A DNA stretch of 64,000 bases from DATBHW01 sp035307385 (GTDB lineage Bacteria; Chloroflexota; Ktedonobacteria; Ktedonobacterales; DATBGS01): assembly GCA_035307385.1 (NCBI GenBank), contig DATGID010000087.1, forward strand, positions 186,001 to 250,000, read 5' to 3'. Positions 24,989 to 34,271 of the stretch are shown here, in pieces (within the stretch, counting starts at the first letter, position 1; each line of letters begins with the position of its first letter). Made by a program: the position numbers and the translations under genes. The notes beneath the pieces are model-generated. The model was given only the letters and a program-made list of their open reading frames with translations. It was not told the DNA's origin and ran no database searches.

Positions 24989-26956
24989 CTAGCGCTTCAA
25001 GGGCAAGGTAAAGCAGACCGTTGTGCCCTGTCCTTCCAGGCTTTCTATCCAGATGCGCCCGCCCATACGCTCCAGCAACTGCTTACACAGGTAGAGGCTC
25101 AGCCCCAGGTTGGCGTCCTGCTCCGATGACACGTGAATTCCAGCGGCGCGCGCGCGCTGCTCGCTGCCGCCGACACGATAGAACCGCTTGAAGATATGTG
25201 GCAGGCTGGCGCGTGGGATGCCAATGCCCTGATCGCGCACGCTGACTTCGGCCCAGAGCGGCGAGCTTGCCGAGGTGCAGCGCAGCGACACGCTGATGGG
25301 CTTGCTGGGATGGCTATAACGGACGGCGTTCTTCAGCAGGCTCATCAGAATCAGGTGAAGCTGCGTCTGATCGCCCTGAACCTGGCAGGGGTCGCGTTCC
25401 ACCTCGATCTCGATGGTTCGCTCGGCGGTGATCATGCGCTGATCAAGGGCGGCATGCTGAATGAGATAGGCCAGATTCACCGTTTCGCTGGAAGGGCGCT
25501 GCTGGGCGCTTTGCAGGCGGGTCACGGTGGAAAGCTGGTTCGTCAAGTCCGTAAGCTGCTGGACCTGCTCCTGGATGACGCTCAAGCGGCTGTGCGCGCG
25601 CTCCCAGGATTGGCCCTGTGGCAGTTCCCGCGCCAGGTTGCGCTCCAGTAGTTGGGCGTGGCTGCTAATCAGCGTCAGCGGGTTGCGAATGTCATGCGCG
25701 GCCAGCAACAGTAACTCGTCTTTGAAGAGTTCACGCTCCACCAGCCCGCTCAAATCCTCGAAGATAGCGATAGCATAGCTGGCGCTTCCCCGAGTCGCTT
25801 GCAGAGGCCAGGCGTTGAGCAGCATGGGGCGCTGCCTGGGCGCTTCACCCTCGCTGCTTTCGACGCTGACTTCGCCGCGAAATGACACCGCCTGGCGCAG
25901 CGCGACGCGCAGCCCCAGCCATTCCGGGGGATAGTCGTCGGCGGTGACACGATAGTGCAGCGGTCCTGATGTCTGGCCCTCTGCGCCCGTGCTACCCAGC
26001 CATTCCGGCCAAAGCGCGCGTGCGGCGCGATTCGCCAGCACGATCTGTCCATCCGGCGGCGCGCAGATGATGACGGCCTGCGGCATCGTTTCAATCAGAT
26101 GGCGCAGCATGCGCACCGGCCCGCGCAGGCTTTCAGTTTCAGAGTCGCTTGCCTGCAAGGAATGGGCAGGCGCGGGCCAGGTGGGCGTTGTTTCCTGATC
26201 TTCTGGTGATGTGTGCAGCATATCGATACTCTTGATGGCTTTCTGTGACCGCTCGGCAGTGGTCTTTTCGGGCAACAGGGCGTCGTGGGCCAGCGCTCCC
26301 AATTGCAGCGCCGCGCCCTGCTGCTGATGCGGGGCATTTCCCAATGTAGTGAGAGCGGTTGTCTCCTGGTCGGCCACGGGCAGGAAGTGACCTGACGAGG
26401 GGAGATGCGAAGGGTTGTCATCAGCTATCTGGCTAAGTTTGCTGACGAGCGTTCTGGCGATTTCGGCGGCAGCCTGCGCCTTCCAGGAGGCCAGCACCGG
26501 CACCCCATCGATGGACAGCGCGTTTCCGGGGGCTGCGACGCCTTCGGCGGCGCTGGCTGCGCCTGGCTCGAAAAGCTGAATCGGCCCCAGGATGATCTGG
26601 GCGATGGGCGCGCCGTACATGATGAAGGGGGTGATAAAGTAGTGTATATTCCTGCCAGAGACGACCTCCAACATCTGCCCGTTCTGCTGGGGCCAGTCCG
26701 TGGGAGCCAGCACGTCTTTCGGGAGCGACGTGTGTTGTTCTGCCAGCCGTGGCCTGCCAGGCGAGATACCTGGCAAGGGCTGGCCGACAGGACCATAGGC
26801 GGCGACTGGAACGCCTGTCGCCAGTTCTAACTGCATCTGGACGGCGAGCAAATTATCGAGCGCCTGGCGGGCGGCAGGTTCACGCAACAGATCGGCGGGA
26901 GGCAGGCTGTTGTTTCCGTCAGGGGCAGGCAAAGATAAGCGAGTTTGCGCAATCAC
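24989..26956 (-). CDS. Sensor histidine kinase with PAS-like domain
   Basis: A 655-residue soluble kinase. The N-terminal 180 residues (TGVPVAAYGPVGQPLPG, FIMYGAPIAQIILGPI) weakly resemble a PocR-type small-molecule sensor. A polar spacer, a PAS-like domain (about 280-405), the HisKA domain with phosphoacceptor His421 (AAHDIRNPLTL) and an HATPase domain (VRDQGIGIP, NLGLSLYLCKQLLERMGG) follow. No transmembrane helix is present, so it senses a cytosolic cue. The start is a GTG with GAGGGG eight bases upstream. No response-regulator gene is next to it, making it an orphan; it converges on the glucosaminidase-like gene. Confidence 0.9.
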   Translation of the reverse strand: MIAQTRLSLPAPDGNNSLPPADLLREPAARQALDNLLAVQMQLELATGVPVAAYGPVGQPLPGISPGRPRLAEQHTSLPKDVLAPTDWPQQNGQMLEVVSGRNIHYFITPFIMYGAPIAQIILGPIQLFEPGAASAAEGVAAPGNALSIDGVPVLASWKAQAAAEIARTLVSKLSQIADDNPSHLPSSGHFLPVADQETTALTTLGNAPHQQQGAALQLGALAHDALLPEKTTAERSQKAIKSIDMLHTSPEDQETTPTWPAPAHSLQASDSETESLRGPVRMLRHLIETMPQAVIICAPPDGQIVLANRAARALWPEWLGSTGAEGQTSGPLHYRVTADDYPPEWLGLRVALRQAVSFRGEVSVESSEGEAPRQRPMLLNAWPLQATRGSASYAIAIFEDLSGLVERELFKDELLLLAAHDIRNPLTLISSHAQLLERNLARELPQGQSWERAHSRLSVIQEQVQQLTDLTNQLSTVTRLQSAQQRPSSETVNLAYLIQHAALDQRMITAERTIEIEVERDPCQVQGDQTQLHLILMSLLKNAVRYSHPSKPISVSLRCTSASSPLWAEVSVRDQGIGIPRASLPHIFKRFYRVGGSEQRARAAGIHVSSEQDANLGLSLYLCKQLLERMGGRIWIESLEGQGTTVCFTLPLKR

Positions 26957-27057
26957 GGAACGATCCCCTCAAAAATAGGTGAATGAGCAAAAAGATATCG
27001 CTCGCATGGCGCCTTTACCATGCGTATTCCTACGGATTCACAGCGACACGATCTATG

Positions 27058-27429
27058 TCAGGACCGGAAAAGCCGGTCATAGTGCTCGCCCACAATTTCT
27101 TTGGGGAAGAGCTTGAGGAGGGAGAAGGTAGCGACGGCGAAGGATACCCAATCGACGGAGGCATCCACCGGGATTTCCAAAAATGGGAAGACGACGGTCA
27201 CCAGCGACGCTACCTCGGCCAGCGCTTCTGGGAAAAGCAAGATCGCCAGCAGCAGCCCCACCGAACCCAGGTACGCTGCTTTGCGCACCACGTTCACCCG
27301 CTGATCGTTCAGGACGGCCCCCACCAGCTTGGTGGTCTTGAAGAGGTGAAAGATCAAGTCTGTTCGCTTGAGTTTGCTGCTTGTTTGTTGTTGTTGTTTG
27401 GTTGATGTTTGCTGGGCACGCTGTGCCAT
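27058..27429 (-). CDS. Small membrane protein of unknown function
   Basis: A 123-residue protein with a Gln/Thr/Lys-rich first 20 residues, an amphipathic stretch (LFKTTKLVGAVLNDQRVNVVRK) and two or three hydrophobic segments (about 50-110). The motif of a conserved-looking NDQRVNVVRKAAYLG before the first helix recalls small membrane proteins of the DUF1232 kind, but the match is weak. GGAGGG lies about nine bases before the chosen ATG; an upstream extension of the frame has no such site. It lies 58 bases after the FtsK gene on the same strand and may share its transcript. Confidence 0.65.
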   Translation of the reverse strand: MAQRAQQTSTKQQQQTSSKLKRTDLIFHLFKTTKLVGAVLNDQRVNVVRKAAYLGSVGLLLAILLFPEALAEVASLVTVVFPFLEIPVDASVDWVSFAVATFSLLKLFPKEIVGEHYDRLFRS

Positions 27430-27487
27430 CGTCCCACCCTCCATCGAAGAGGCTGAAGCCGCTCTTCGGTAGGCTACCCCGCCGCGC

Positions 27488-30370
27488 TTACAACTCCAGT
27501 TCTTCGACATCCTCATCCCAATCTCTAGCATTGGATATGCCAGAGTTGCGCTTGTCTGGTCGAGCTTGCGCGTGCCCAGGAGCATGCGGACCGGCTGGCG
27601 GCTGGGGCGGCGTCTGTATCAAGTTGTTTCCCGGTGAAATCGAATTCCTGAGGTTCCCAGGCACCATTGTATCAGATTGCCAGCCTGTCGTGCCAGCCCC
27701 TGTCCTGTTGGTTCCAGCCCCGCTGGCGAAGGGTCCGGAGCCGCTGAGCCGGGCGTCGCTTGAGGGTTCCGTTTCCGGCGCGATGATCTCGCGTGGCCGT
27801 CCGCTGCCGGTGTCGGGGCCGATGACCCCATGCGCTTCCAGCAGATCGATGAGCCGTCCCGCGCGTGCGTAGCCCACGCCCAGCCGCCGCCGCAACAGGG
27901 TGATGGTGGCTTTGCCTGCCTCGCGCACCATCTGTTCCGCCTGTGGCAGCAAGTCATCTTCTGGATGGTGTTCCTCATCTTCGTCGTCTATGGGTTCCCA
28001 GGATTGCTCGGGTCGAACAGGCCGGGGCGGTGTTTGACGCCAGTGCTCGACGATGCGCTCCAGTTCGTCATCGGCCAGGAACGTGCCCTGCACGCGCTCC
28101 GGCTTGCCCGCGTCGACGGGCAGATAGAGCATGTCGCCGCGCCCCAGCAGGCGCTCAGCGCCGCCCATGTCCAGAATGGTACGTGAGTCTATCGAAGAAC
28201 TGACCATAAACGAGATGCGCGTTGGGAAGTTGGCTTTGATGAGGCCGGTAATCACGTCCACCGATGGCCGCTGCGTCGCCACAACCAGATGAATGCCAGT
28301 GGCGCGGGCAAGCTGCGCCAGCCGACAGATCAGGCTTTCCACTTCTTCGGGCGCGGACATCATCAGGTCGGCCAGTTCGTCGATGATGATGACGATATTG
28401 GGTAAGGTCTCCAGTTCCTGCCGCTGGAGGCAGAGCTTGCGATAGGCGTCCAGGTTGCGCACGCCCAGCTTGGAAAAGAGGCGATAGCGCCGCTCCATCT
28501 CAATGATGCCGCGCTTAAGCGTGCCGATGACGTGATCAACGTCGGTGACGACGGGGGCCAGGAGATGTGGGATGCCGTTGAAGCCGGTCAGTTCGACCAT
28601 CTTGGGGTCGACCATCAGGAAGCGCACGTCTTCCGGCGTGGCCTGCATCAGGATGCAGGCGATGATGCTGCTGAGGCAGACGCTCTTGCCCGCGCCGGTT
28701 GTTCCGGCGATCAGCAGGTGGGGGAAGCGCGCGAGATCGCCGATGCGGGCGCGGCCTGTGACATCGCGCCCAAGCGCAATGGTGAGCCTGGATTTGCGGC
28801 GGCTCTCTTCGTAGTCTTTGCTCGCCAGAATCTCGCGCAGGGTCACCAGGCGACTCTGTTTATTAGGAATCTCGACGCCCACATAAGGCCGACCAGGCAC
28901 AGGCGCTTCCATGCGAATGCTTTTGGCCTCCAGGTCGAGCGCCAGATCGTTTTGCAAGGCCATGATGCGGCTGACGCGCGTACGCACGAGGACCGGCTGG
29001 CCGTCGTCGTCCAGCACGACATGCCCGCGATAATCTTTCTTGACCTTTTCCAGAGGGCGGATGCCCACGCGAATGACGGTTGGGCCAACGCTGATGTCGC
29101 TGCGACGTACCTCGGCATCGACCCGAAAACTGCGCAGTGTGCGTTCCACTTTGCGGGCCAGTTCTTCGATCATGTCTTCCTGGCGAAGCTGGCGCTGCTC
29201 CACCACCCCGTTGAGCAAGGTAATTTCCGGAAGCTCATAGTGGACGGTGGCTCCGACAGCGGGAAGCGGACCGCTGGCCTTGCCAGGCGCGGCCTTCGCT
29301 GGTGCTCCAGGTTTCATGGGCAGCGGCGGCAGGGGCGGCAGGGGGTCCAGGTCAGCCTCGCCTGCCCCTGCCGCTGCGCCGGACCTGCGCGCGGCCTTCT
29401 CTGGTCGCGCCTGCTGGTTCGCTTGTCTGGCGCGGCCTGCCCCTGGCCGTGCCCCAGCGGCGACAGGAACTGCCGCTGGCTGGAGCGCCAGGCTGGCGAG
29501 GTCTTCATCCTCTTCGAGCGAGAGGCTTTCCTCATCGCCTGGCTCGTCAGCGGCCAGCATCCTGGCGGCGCGGCGCGCTCTGGCGGCTCCCATCGCGCCA
29601 GCCAGTGCTCCGAAGCTCGCGCTCACGAGAGCGCCCAGTCCGCCAACGAGCCAGCGCAGCGCCAGCAGCGTCTGGCTCCAGGAGACGCGGAAGACGAGCA
29701 GCAGGACGATGACGATCGCGCCCACTACGATGACCTGCTGCGCGAGCCTGGGAAACCCTGCCAGCGGCTCGATCAAGAGCGCGCCGACCAATTGGCCGGT
29801 GTTGCCGCCAAAGAGCAAGCGGCTTTCCAGCACCAGCAGGAATCCCAGGATGGCAAGCTGGATGACCAATCCCAGGCGAACGATTTTGGTCTGGGTTGCC
29901 GCTTCGGCCAGGTTCGCAATGGCAAGCGCAATCAGCCCGACGACTAGCAATGGTGTACCCACGCCGAGCAGGGCGTGAAAGGCGTTGCCCAGGGTCGCCA
30001 GCGGACTTTGGGAATGTTGGCGTGTGAGCAGCCCCACGGCCAGTACGATGGTGAAGAGCAGCAGCACGACGGCGGCAACACCCTGCTTGACGTGACTCGG
30101 CCAACTCAGTATCCAGTCGATGACGGCGGTATCGCGGGTCGGCGGAGCCGTCGGCTTTTCGGTGGCTGGCTTTTTGCGGCGTGGGGCGCGCGCCGGGGGT
30201 GTCTTGGCGTTCTTGTTCGCGCCGGGTTTAGCGGGAGCTTTCCTTTCGGTTTTGGTGGGAGTTTCCACGCCCGATGTATAGTTGATTTGCTTCCAGCCTT
30301 GCGCTCCCTTAGCCTGGCTGCTGGATTCCGACCGCGAAGACCCGTGCGAGGGTGCATGTTTTCCTGGCAT
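27488..30370 (-). CDS. ftsK: FtsK/SpoIIIE-type DNA translocase
   Basis: A 960-residue septal DNA pump that clears chromosome ends and activates dimer resolution. A basic, Pro/Ala-rich N-terminus leads to four or five membrane helices (about 85-245), then an Ala/Arg/Pro-rich linker. The motor domain has Walker A GTTGAGKS with Lys562, Walker B IVIIIDELADLMM and the RIRIS-like FPTRISFMV segment. The winged-helix gamma domain (ATITLLRRRLGVGYARAGRLI) is at about 810-870 and would read KOPS-type sites. A polar tail of about 90 residues follows. The ATG at 30370 lacks a clear ribosome site. Confidence 0.95.
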   Translation of the reverse strand: MPGKHAPSHGSSRSESSSQAKGAQGWKQINYTSGVETPTKTERKAPAKPGANKNAKTPPARAPRRKKPATEKPTAPPTRDTAVIDWILSWPSHVKQGVAAVVLLLFTIVLAVGLLTRQHSQSPLATLGNAFHALLGVGTPLLVVGLIALAIANLAEAATQTKIVRLGLVIQLAILGFLLVLESRLLFGGNTGQLVGALLIEPLAGFPRLAQQVIVVGAIVIVLLLVFRVSWSQTLLALRWLVGGLGALVSASFGALAGAMGAARARRAARMLAADEPGDEESLSLEEDEDLASLALQPAAVPVAAGARPGAGRARQANQQARPEKAARRSGAAAGAGEADLDPLPPLPPLPMKPGAPAKAAPGKASGPLPAVGATVHYELPEITLLNGVVEQRQLRQEDMIEELARKVERTLRSFRVDAEVRRSDISVGPTVIRVGIRPLEKVKKDYRGHVVLDDDGQPVLVRTRVSRIMALQNDLALDLEAKSIRMEAPVPGRPYVGVEIPNKQSRLVTLREILASKDYEESRRKSRLTIALGRDVTGRARIGDLARFPHLLIAGTTGAGKSVCLSSIIACILMQATPEDVRFLMVDPKMVELTGFNGIPHLLAPVVTDVDHVIGTLKRGIIEMERRYRLFSKLGVRNLDAYRKLCLQRQELETLPNIVIIIDELADLMMSAPEEVESLICRLAQLARATGIHLVVATQRPSVDVITGLIKANFPTRISFMVSSSIDSRTILDMGGAERLLGRGDMLYLPVDAGKPERVQGTFLADDELERIVEHWRQTPPRPVRPEQSWEPIDDEDEEHHPEDDLLPQAEQMVREAGKATITLLRRRLGVGYARAGRLIDLLEAHGVIGPDTGSGRPREIIAPETEPSSDARLSGSGPFASGAGTNRTGAGTTGWQSDTMVPGNLRNSISPGNNLIQTPPQPPAGPHAPGHAQARPDKRNSGISNARDWDEDVEELEL

Positions 30371-30554
30371 GGCATGATACGAGCGGGGTGCCCGCCGTCC
30401 TCTATATATAGGCGCCAGTCTGTGATGCTGGCTGGTTCTGCTATTTAAGAGGAAAACAGAAGTCGGAACCTTATGGAAAAAGCCCTAGCCGCTGCCATCG
30501 TCCGCCCATGTTACGCCGTTCCGGACGCGCTGTTTTGCCTGGATGTTCTTTAGC

Positions 30555-30607
30555 AAAAAGGAGGCCGTTTCGCCCAGCAGCAGCGTCAGGCTTCTGCTCC
30601 GGCCTCC
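30555..30607 (-). terminator. Intrinsic terminator of argS
   Basis: On the minus strand GGAGGCCG (30600-30607, inside the last codons of argS) pairs with CGGCCTCC (30560-30567), followed at once by five T. The loop is long, about 32 bases. Confidence 0.7.
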
Positions 30608-32346
30608 TCGGTTTCCCCGTCGGTTTCGCGCACCATGCGTTCTGGCGCGGCCAGGCCCATCAGGTGCAGCGCCCGCGCCAGCGCGATCTGCGCCGCCCGC
30701 GAAAGCTTCAGCCGCGCCAGCCTGGTGGCCTCGTCTTCGGCCTGCAAGACGCGGCACTCATGATAGAAACTATGGAACGCTGTTGCCAGGTCGGTGGCAT
30801 ATTTGGTGAGGTGATGCGGCTCCAGCGTCAGGCTGATGCGCTCGATCACTTCTTCCAGGCTGAGCATCTCGCGCATCAGTGCCAGTTCCACGTCGCGCTG
30901 AGGGGCCGGGTCGTCTGCCAGAGGCCGCATATCGGCTCCGGTGTAATCGTGCTCCTCCAGGTGTAGGCGCTCGCTGGCTTTGCGAAAGATGCTGGCGATG
31001 CGCGCGTGCGCGTACTGCACGTACAGTCCCGGATTCTTTTCCGACTGTTCGCGCGCCAGTTCCATATCGAAGTCCAGCAGTTGTTCGTTGCTGCGCATCA
31101 AGAAGAAATAGCGGGTGACATCTTTGCCGATCTCGTCTACCAGATCATCGAGCGGGATGGCGTTGCCCAGCCGCTTGCCGATGCGCTTGCCCTGTACGGT
31201 GACGTTGCCATAGAGCAGCACGATGGCGTGGTCGGGGTCGTAGTCGAGCATGCCAGCCGCCGCTTTGAGGCGGCTGACGTAGCCATGATGGTCTGGCCCC
31301 AGGACCCAGATCAGTTTGTCGAAGCCGCGCTCGAACTTGTTTTTGATGTAGGCTACATCGGGCGCAATATAGGTTGGCTCACCTGTGCTCTTGATGATGA
31401 CGCGGTCTTTGTCGTCGCCAAAGTCGGTGGTGCGCATCCAGGTCGCGCCGTCCTGCTCGTAGAGATAACCTTTCTTGCGCAGCAGTTCGATGCTTTCTTG
31501 CAGCGCGCCGCTGGTGTCGAGCGAATGCTGGCTGAACCAGACATCGAAGTTGATGCCCAGCCGCTCCATCGTCTGATGGATGCCAAGCATGATGATTTTG
31601 GCGGCGGCGCTGCCCAGTTCGGCATCACGCTCGTCCTGCGGCAGCGCCAGATAGCGCTGGGCGTCGGGCACAAATTGCTCGGCAAGTCTGGCATAGTAGT
31701 CGTCGTAATAGCCGTTTTCGATTTTCTCAATTGCTGGCGCGCCAATGGCCTGGCGCAGAAAATATTCAATCGAGCGGCCCAGGTTGAAAATCTGCTGACC
31801 GAAATCGTTGAAGTAATATTCTTTGGTGACGTTATAGCCAGCGGCCTGCATCACGTTGCCCAGCGTATCGCCGATGAACGCGCCGCGCCCGTTGCCCACG
31901 TGCACCTGCCCGGTGGGGTTGGCGCTGACGAACTCCAGGTTGACGCGCTCGCCAAGTCCGACATCGACGACGCCAAAGTCGTCGCCTTCCTCTAGCACGC
32001 GATCAGCCTGCTGCAAGAGCCAGGCGGGGCTGAGCCGGTAGTTGATGAAGCCCGCGCCCGCGACTTCCACCGTTTCGACCAGGTTGAAGGCCAGGTCTTC
32101 ACCGGCCAGCTTTCTGGCCTGCGCGGCAATGGCCTCGCCAAGCTGGCGCGGGTTGGCTTTTTCGCCGCTGGTCCGTTTGATTTCACCGGCCAGCTTCATT
32201 GCCAGGTTGGCGGCAAAATCGCCGTGTGTGACGTATTGTGGCCGCTCTACGTCAAAGCTGGGCAGGTCCACCTGGGGCAGCGTGCCTTCCTGCTGCGCGG
32301 CCAGCGCGGCCTGCATGGTCAATTCTCGAATACTATCGCGGATCAC
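30586..32346 (-). CDS. argS: Arginyl-tRNA synthetase
   Basis: A 586-residue class I synthetase that charges tRNA-Arg. The N-terminal tRNA-binding domain is followed by SANPTGQVHVGNGRG, where the HIGH motif reads HVGN at 149-152, and by VQGKRIGKRLGN in the KMSKS position. The C-terminal DALR-type anticodon domain begins near residue 455 (YAHARIASIFRKA) and the usual final VMGM-like stretch reads LHLMGLAAPERMV. The start is a GTG with GGAG nine bases upstream. Its terminator arm lies inside the last codons. Confidence 0.97.
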   Translation of the reverse strand: MIRDSIRELTMQAALAAQQEGTLPQVDLPSFDVERPQYVTHGDFAANLAMKLAGEIKRTSGEKANPRQLGEAIAAQARKLAGEDLAFNLVETVEVAGAGFINYRLSPAWLLQQADRVLEEGDDFGVVDVGLGERVNLEFVSANPTGQVHVGNGRGAFIGDTLGNVMQAAGYNVTKEYYFNDFGQQIFNLGRSIEYFLRQAIGAPAIEKIENGYYDDYYARLAEQFVPDAQRYLALPQDERDAELGSAAAKIIMLGIHQTMERLGINFDVWFSQHSLDTSGALQESIELLRKKGYLYEQDGATWMRTTDFGDDKDRVIIKSTGEPTYIAPDVAYIKNKFERGFDKLIWVLGPDHHGYVSRLKAAAGMLDYDPDHAIVLLYGNVTVQGKRIGKRLGNAIPLDDLVDEIGKDVTRYFFLMRSNEQLLDFDMELAREQSEKNPGLYVQYAHARIASIFRKASERLHLEEHDYTGADMRPLADDPAPQRDVELALMREMLSLEEVIERISLTLEPHHLTKYATDLATAFHSFYHECRVLQAEDEATRLARLKLSRAAQIALARALHLMGLAAPERMVRETDGETEEAGAEA

Positions 32347-32463
32347 AGTCTTTTACTCCGAATCATAGCTCAGCGCTTGAGATAATACCTGGTAAGAGAT
32401 GTATCTGGCCCACGATGGGGGAAATCGCCAGCCTCTATCTTGTTCCTATCTACCTATCCCGCT

Positions 32464-33408
32464 CTATCCCGGCTGAGTGATAGCCTGAACGCTCGCGTCA
32501 GCTTGCAGGTTCGCCAGCGTGGCACGTACTGCTGCTCGGTGAAAGCTTCGGTACATATCGTCCTCGTTGTACGCGGGGTCTGCTTCCACGTCTTCGAGCG
32601 CCTGCTCGTATGGCAGCCCGACCACCTCGGCTATATCCTCGCGCTCGTGCCAGTCCGTCGGAACCAGGCCAGATGCGAGCGCGCTGCGCGCGTGATGCTC
32701 GACGGCCTCGAAATAGGCGATGTTGCGCGTGAGCAGCGCCGGGTCGGTTGTGCCACCATGACACGGGATGACGGTCGCCGCGTTCAGCGCTGCCATGCGT
32801 TCCAGCGAATGGCGCAGGATGGGCAGCGTCTGCGCTTCCTCCACGTACGGGAAAGGATGCTCGGCGGCATCACCGGCCAGCAGGAGGCTCAGTTCTGGTA
32901 CCCAGACAGCGATATGATCGCTGGTATGCCCAGGCGTTGGAATCAATTCCAGGGTCAGGTCGCCTCCGTCGATACGCAGGCTATCGGTAAAGGTAATGGT
33001 TGGCGCGACCAGTTGAACATTGGCGAAGCGAGCGCCTGCTTGCTGGCGCGGCGCCAGATACCGCCGCGCTTCATCACTTTGCAAACGCCTGCGCGCCTGC
33101 TCGTGGGCGATGATCGGCGCTAGATAGACGGCATCGGGTCCGGCAAAGATGGCGTTTCCCCAGCAGTGGTCGTAATCTGCGTGCGTGTTGATGACCAGAA
33201 GCTGGCGACCCTCTAGTGAAGGCTGCACGGATTCAAGAATGGCTTGCGCCAGTTCTGGCGTTGCCATCGTGTCGATGATGACGACATAGCGCGCTGTGAC
33301 CAGGACGCTTGTATCGACTTCATCTCCAGCCTTGAAGAGGCGCAAACGCTCGTCCCATCCCTTATTAGGGACTTCTGTTAGCCCTGGCTGCTGGCCTTCG
33401 TCTTTCAT
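32464..33408 (-). CDS. Metallo-beta-lactamase-fold hydrolase
   Basis: A 314-residue MBL-fold protein. The metal-binding motif is NTHADYDHCWGN (HxHxDH type with Ala between), with further ligands in PTPGHTSDH, LAGDAAEH and IPCHGG, so a two-metal site is likely. The family covers lactonases, glyoxalase-II and many other hydrolases, and the substrate cannot be told. The ATG is preceded by a close GGAG. It is followed 117 bases later by argS on the same strand and preceded by a PH-like membrane-protein gene. Confidence 0.88.
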   Translation of the reverse strand: MKDEGQQPGLTEVPNKGWDERLRLFKAGDEVDTSVLVTARYVVIIDTMATPELAQAILESVQPSLEGRQLLVINTHADYDHCWGNAIFAGPDAVYLAPIIAHEQARRRLQSDEARRYLAPRQQAGARFANVQLVAPTITFTDSLRIDGGDLTLELIPTPGHTSDHIAVWVPELSLLLAGDAAEHPFPYVEEAQTLPILRHSLERMAALNAATVIPCHGGTTDPALLTRNIAYFEAVEHHARSALASGLVPTDWHEREDIAEVVGLPYEQALEDVEADPAYNEDDMYRSFHRAAVRATLANLQADASVQAITQPG

Positions 33409-33440
33409 CTGCTCCGTGAGCGTGCCGCTCTCCCCTCCAT

Positions 33441-34133
33441 TTAGCGCTTGCGCACCTGGTCTTCCATATTTCTCATCCGCGCCTCGACATAGGAACTGAG
33501 CGTTGCGCCCAACTCGAAGGGATGCGCGTAGCTGTGGTCGTCTGTGACCATCACCCGTTTATCGGTGCGCAGGTCGATAAACGAAACAGACGTAGGCCCA
33601 CGCGGATTGCGCCGTCGGAATGTGAATAACCGTCTGACTGAGTTGGTACTCGAAATATCTTGATCTGCTGCATCCACCGTGGCTTTGGGCGCGTTATAGG
33701 TCGCCCAGGAAGCGCGCGTGCCCGGCGCTGTCGTCCCTTTGGTTGTTAGATAGCCAACTTCTTCAAGTGGCACCAGATCGATCTTATCGCCATCTTGCTT
33801 ACAGTACATGTAAGGCGTGATGACGATGATGGAACGATCAGCCCGGAACAGCCGCATGGTCTCTCTTATCAGCAACCAGAAGCTTCCTATCCCGGTGAAA
33901 ACTAACAACGCCAGGAAAAAACCGGTGACGATAATGCTCGCCGCGCCATGCTCGAAGTTATCCGGCCAGGTGGCGAGGAAGAGTCCGATAAACAGGCCCA
34001 GACCCATCACCGTTCCCACAATCCAGCCAAGAATGGATAACCCAACCTGGCGGCGTCGCAGCGGCAACACGACCCAACTAGAGGGCACATCGCTGCTGCG
34101 CGCTGTCGATAGAATCTCGGCAGCTTCCATCAT
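33441..34133 (-). CDS. Membrane protein with PH-like cytosolic domain
   Basis: A 230-residue protein with two adjacent transmembrane helices (about 30-55 and 65-92) and a roughly 130-residue soluble C-terminal half (ITPYMYCKQDGDKIDLVPLEEVGYL, then a beta-rich stretch ending in a helix) that resembles bacterial PH domains. Function unknown. The first of two adjacent ATGs (34133) has GGGAG nine bases upstream. The promoter is an extended -10 facing that of the M78-helicase gene, so the two are divergent and could share control. Confidence 0.75.
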   Translation of the reverse strand: MMEAAEILSTARSSDVPSSWVVLPLRRRQVGLSILGWIVGTVMGLGLFIGLFLATWPDNFEHGAASIIVTGFFLALLVFTGIGSFWLLIRETMRLFRADRSIIVITPYMYCKQDGDKIDLVPLEEVGYLTTKGTTAPGTRASWATYNAPKATVDAADQDISSTNSVRRLFTFRRRNPRGPTSVSFIDLRTDKRVMVTDDHSYAHPFELGATLSSYVEARMRNMEDQVRKR

Positions 34134-34173
34134 GTCCTTGTTCTCCCGCCAAAGTGAACAGAAATACGTTCTT

Positions 34174-34182
34174 ATTATACCA
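34174..34182 (-). promoter_or_regulatory. Extended -10 promoter of the PH-like membrane-protein gene
   Basis: On the minus strand TG-G-TATAAT, with a perfect -10 and no good -35. Confidence 0.6.
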
Positions 34183-34222
34183 TACGGCAACTGGCAGTCG
34201 GCACTCACACAGCCGCTGCCTA

Positions 34223-34231
34223 TGGTACAAT
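34223..34231 (+). promoter_or_regulatory. Extended -10 promoter of the M78-helicase fusion gene
   Basis: TG-G-TACAAT with the -10 at 34226-34231. It overlaps an in-frame ATG at 34230, so translation must start further down, at 34272. Confidence 0.6.
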
Positions 34232-34271
34232 GAAGAAGTCTTTGTGTGCTCTGCTCGCGGGAGTTGCCTGC

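Noticed and set aside
28532..29947. Plus-strand frame of 471 codons within ftsK
   Set aside because: It lies antisense to the FtsK motor and has no recognisable protein motif.
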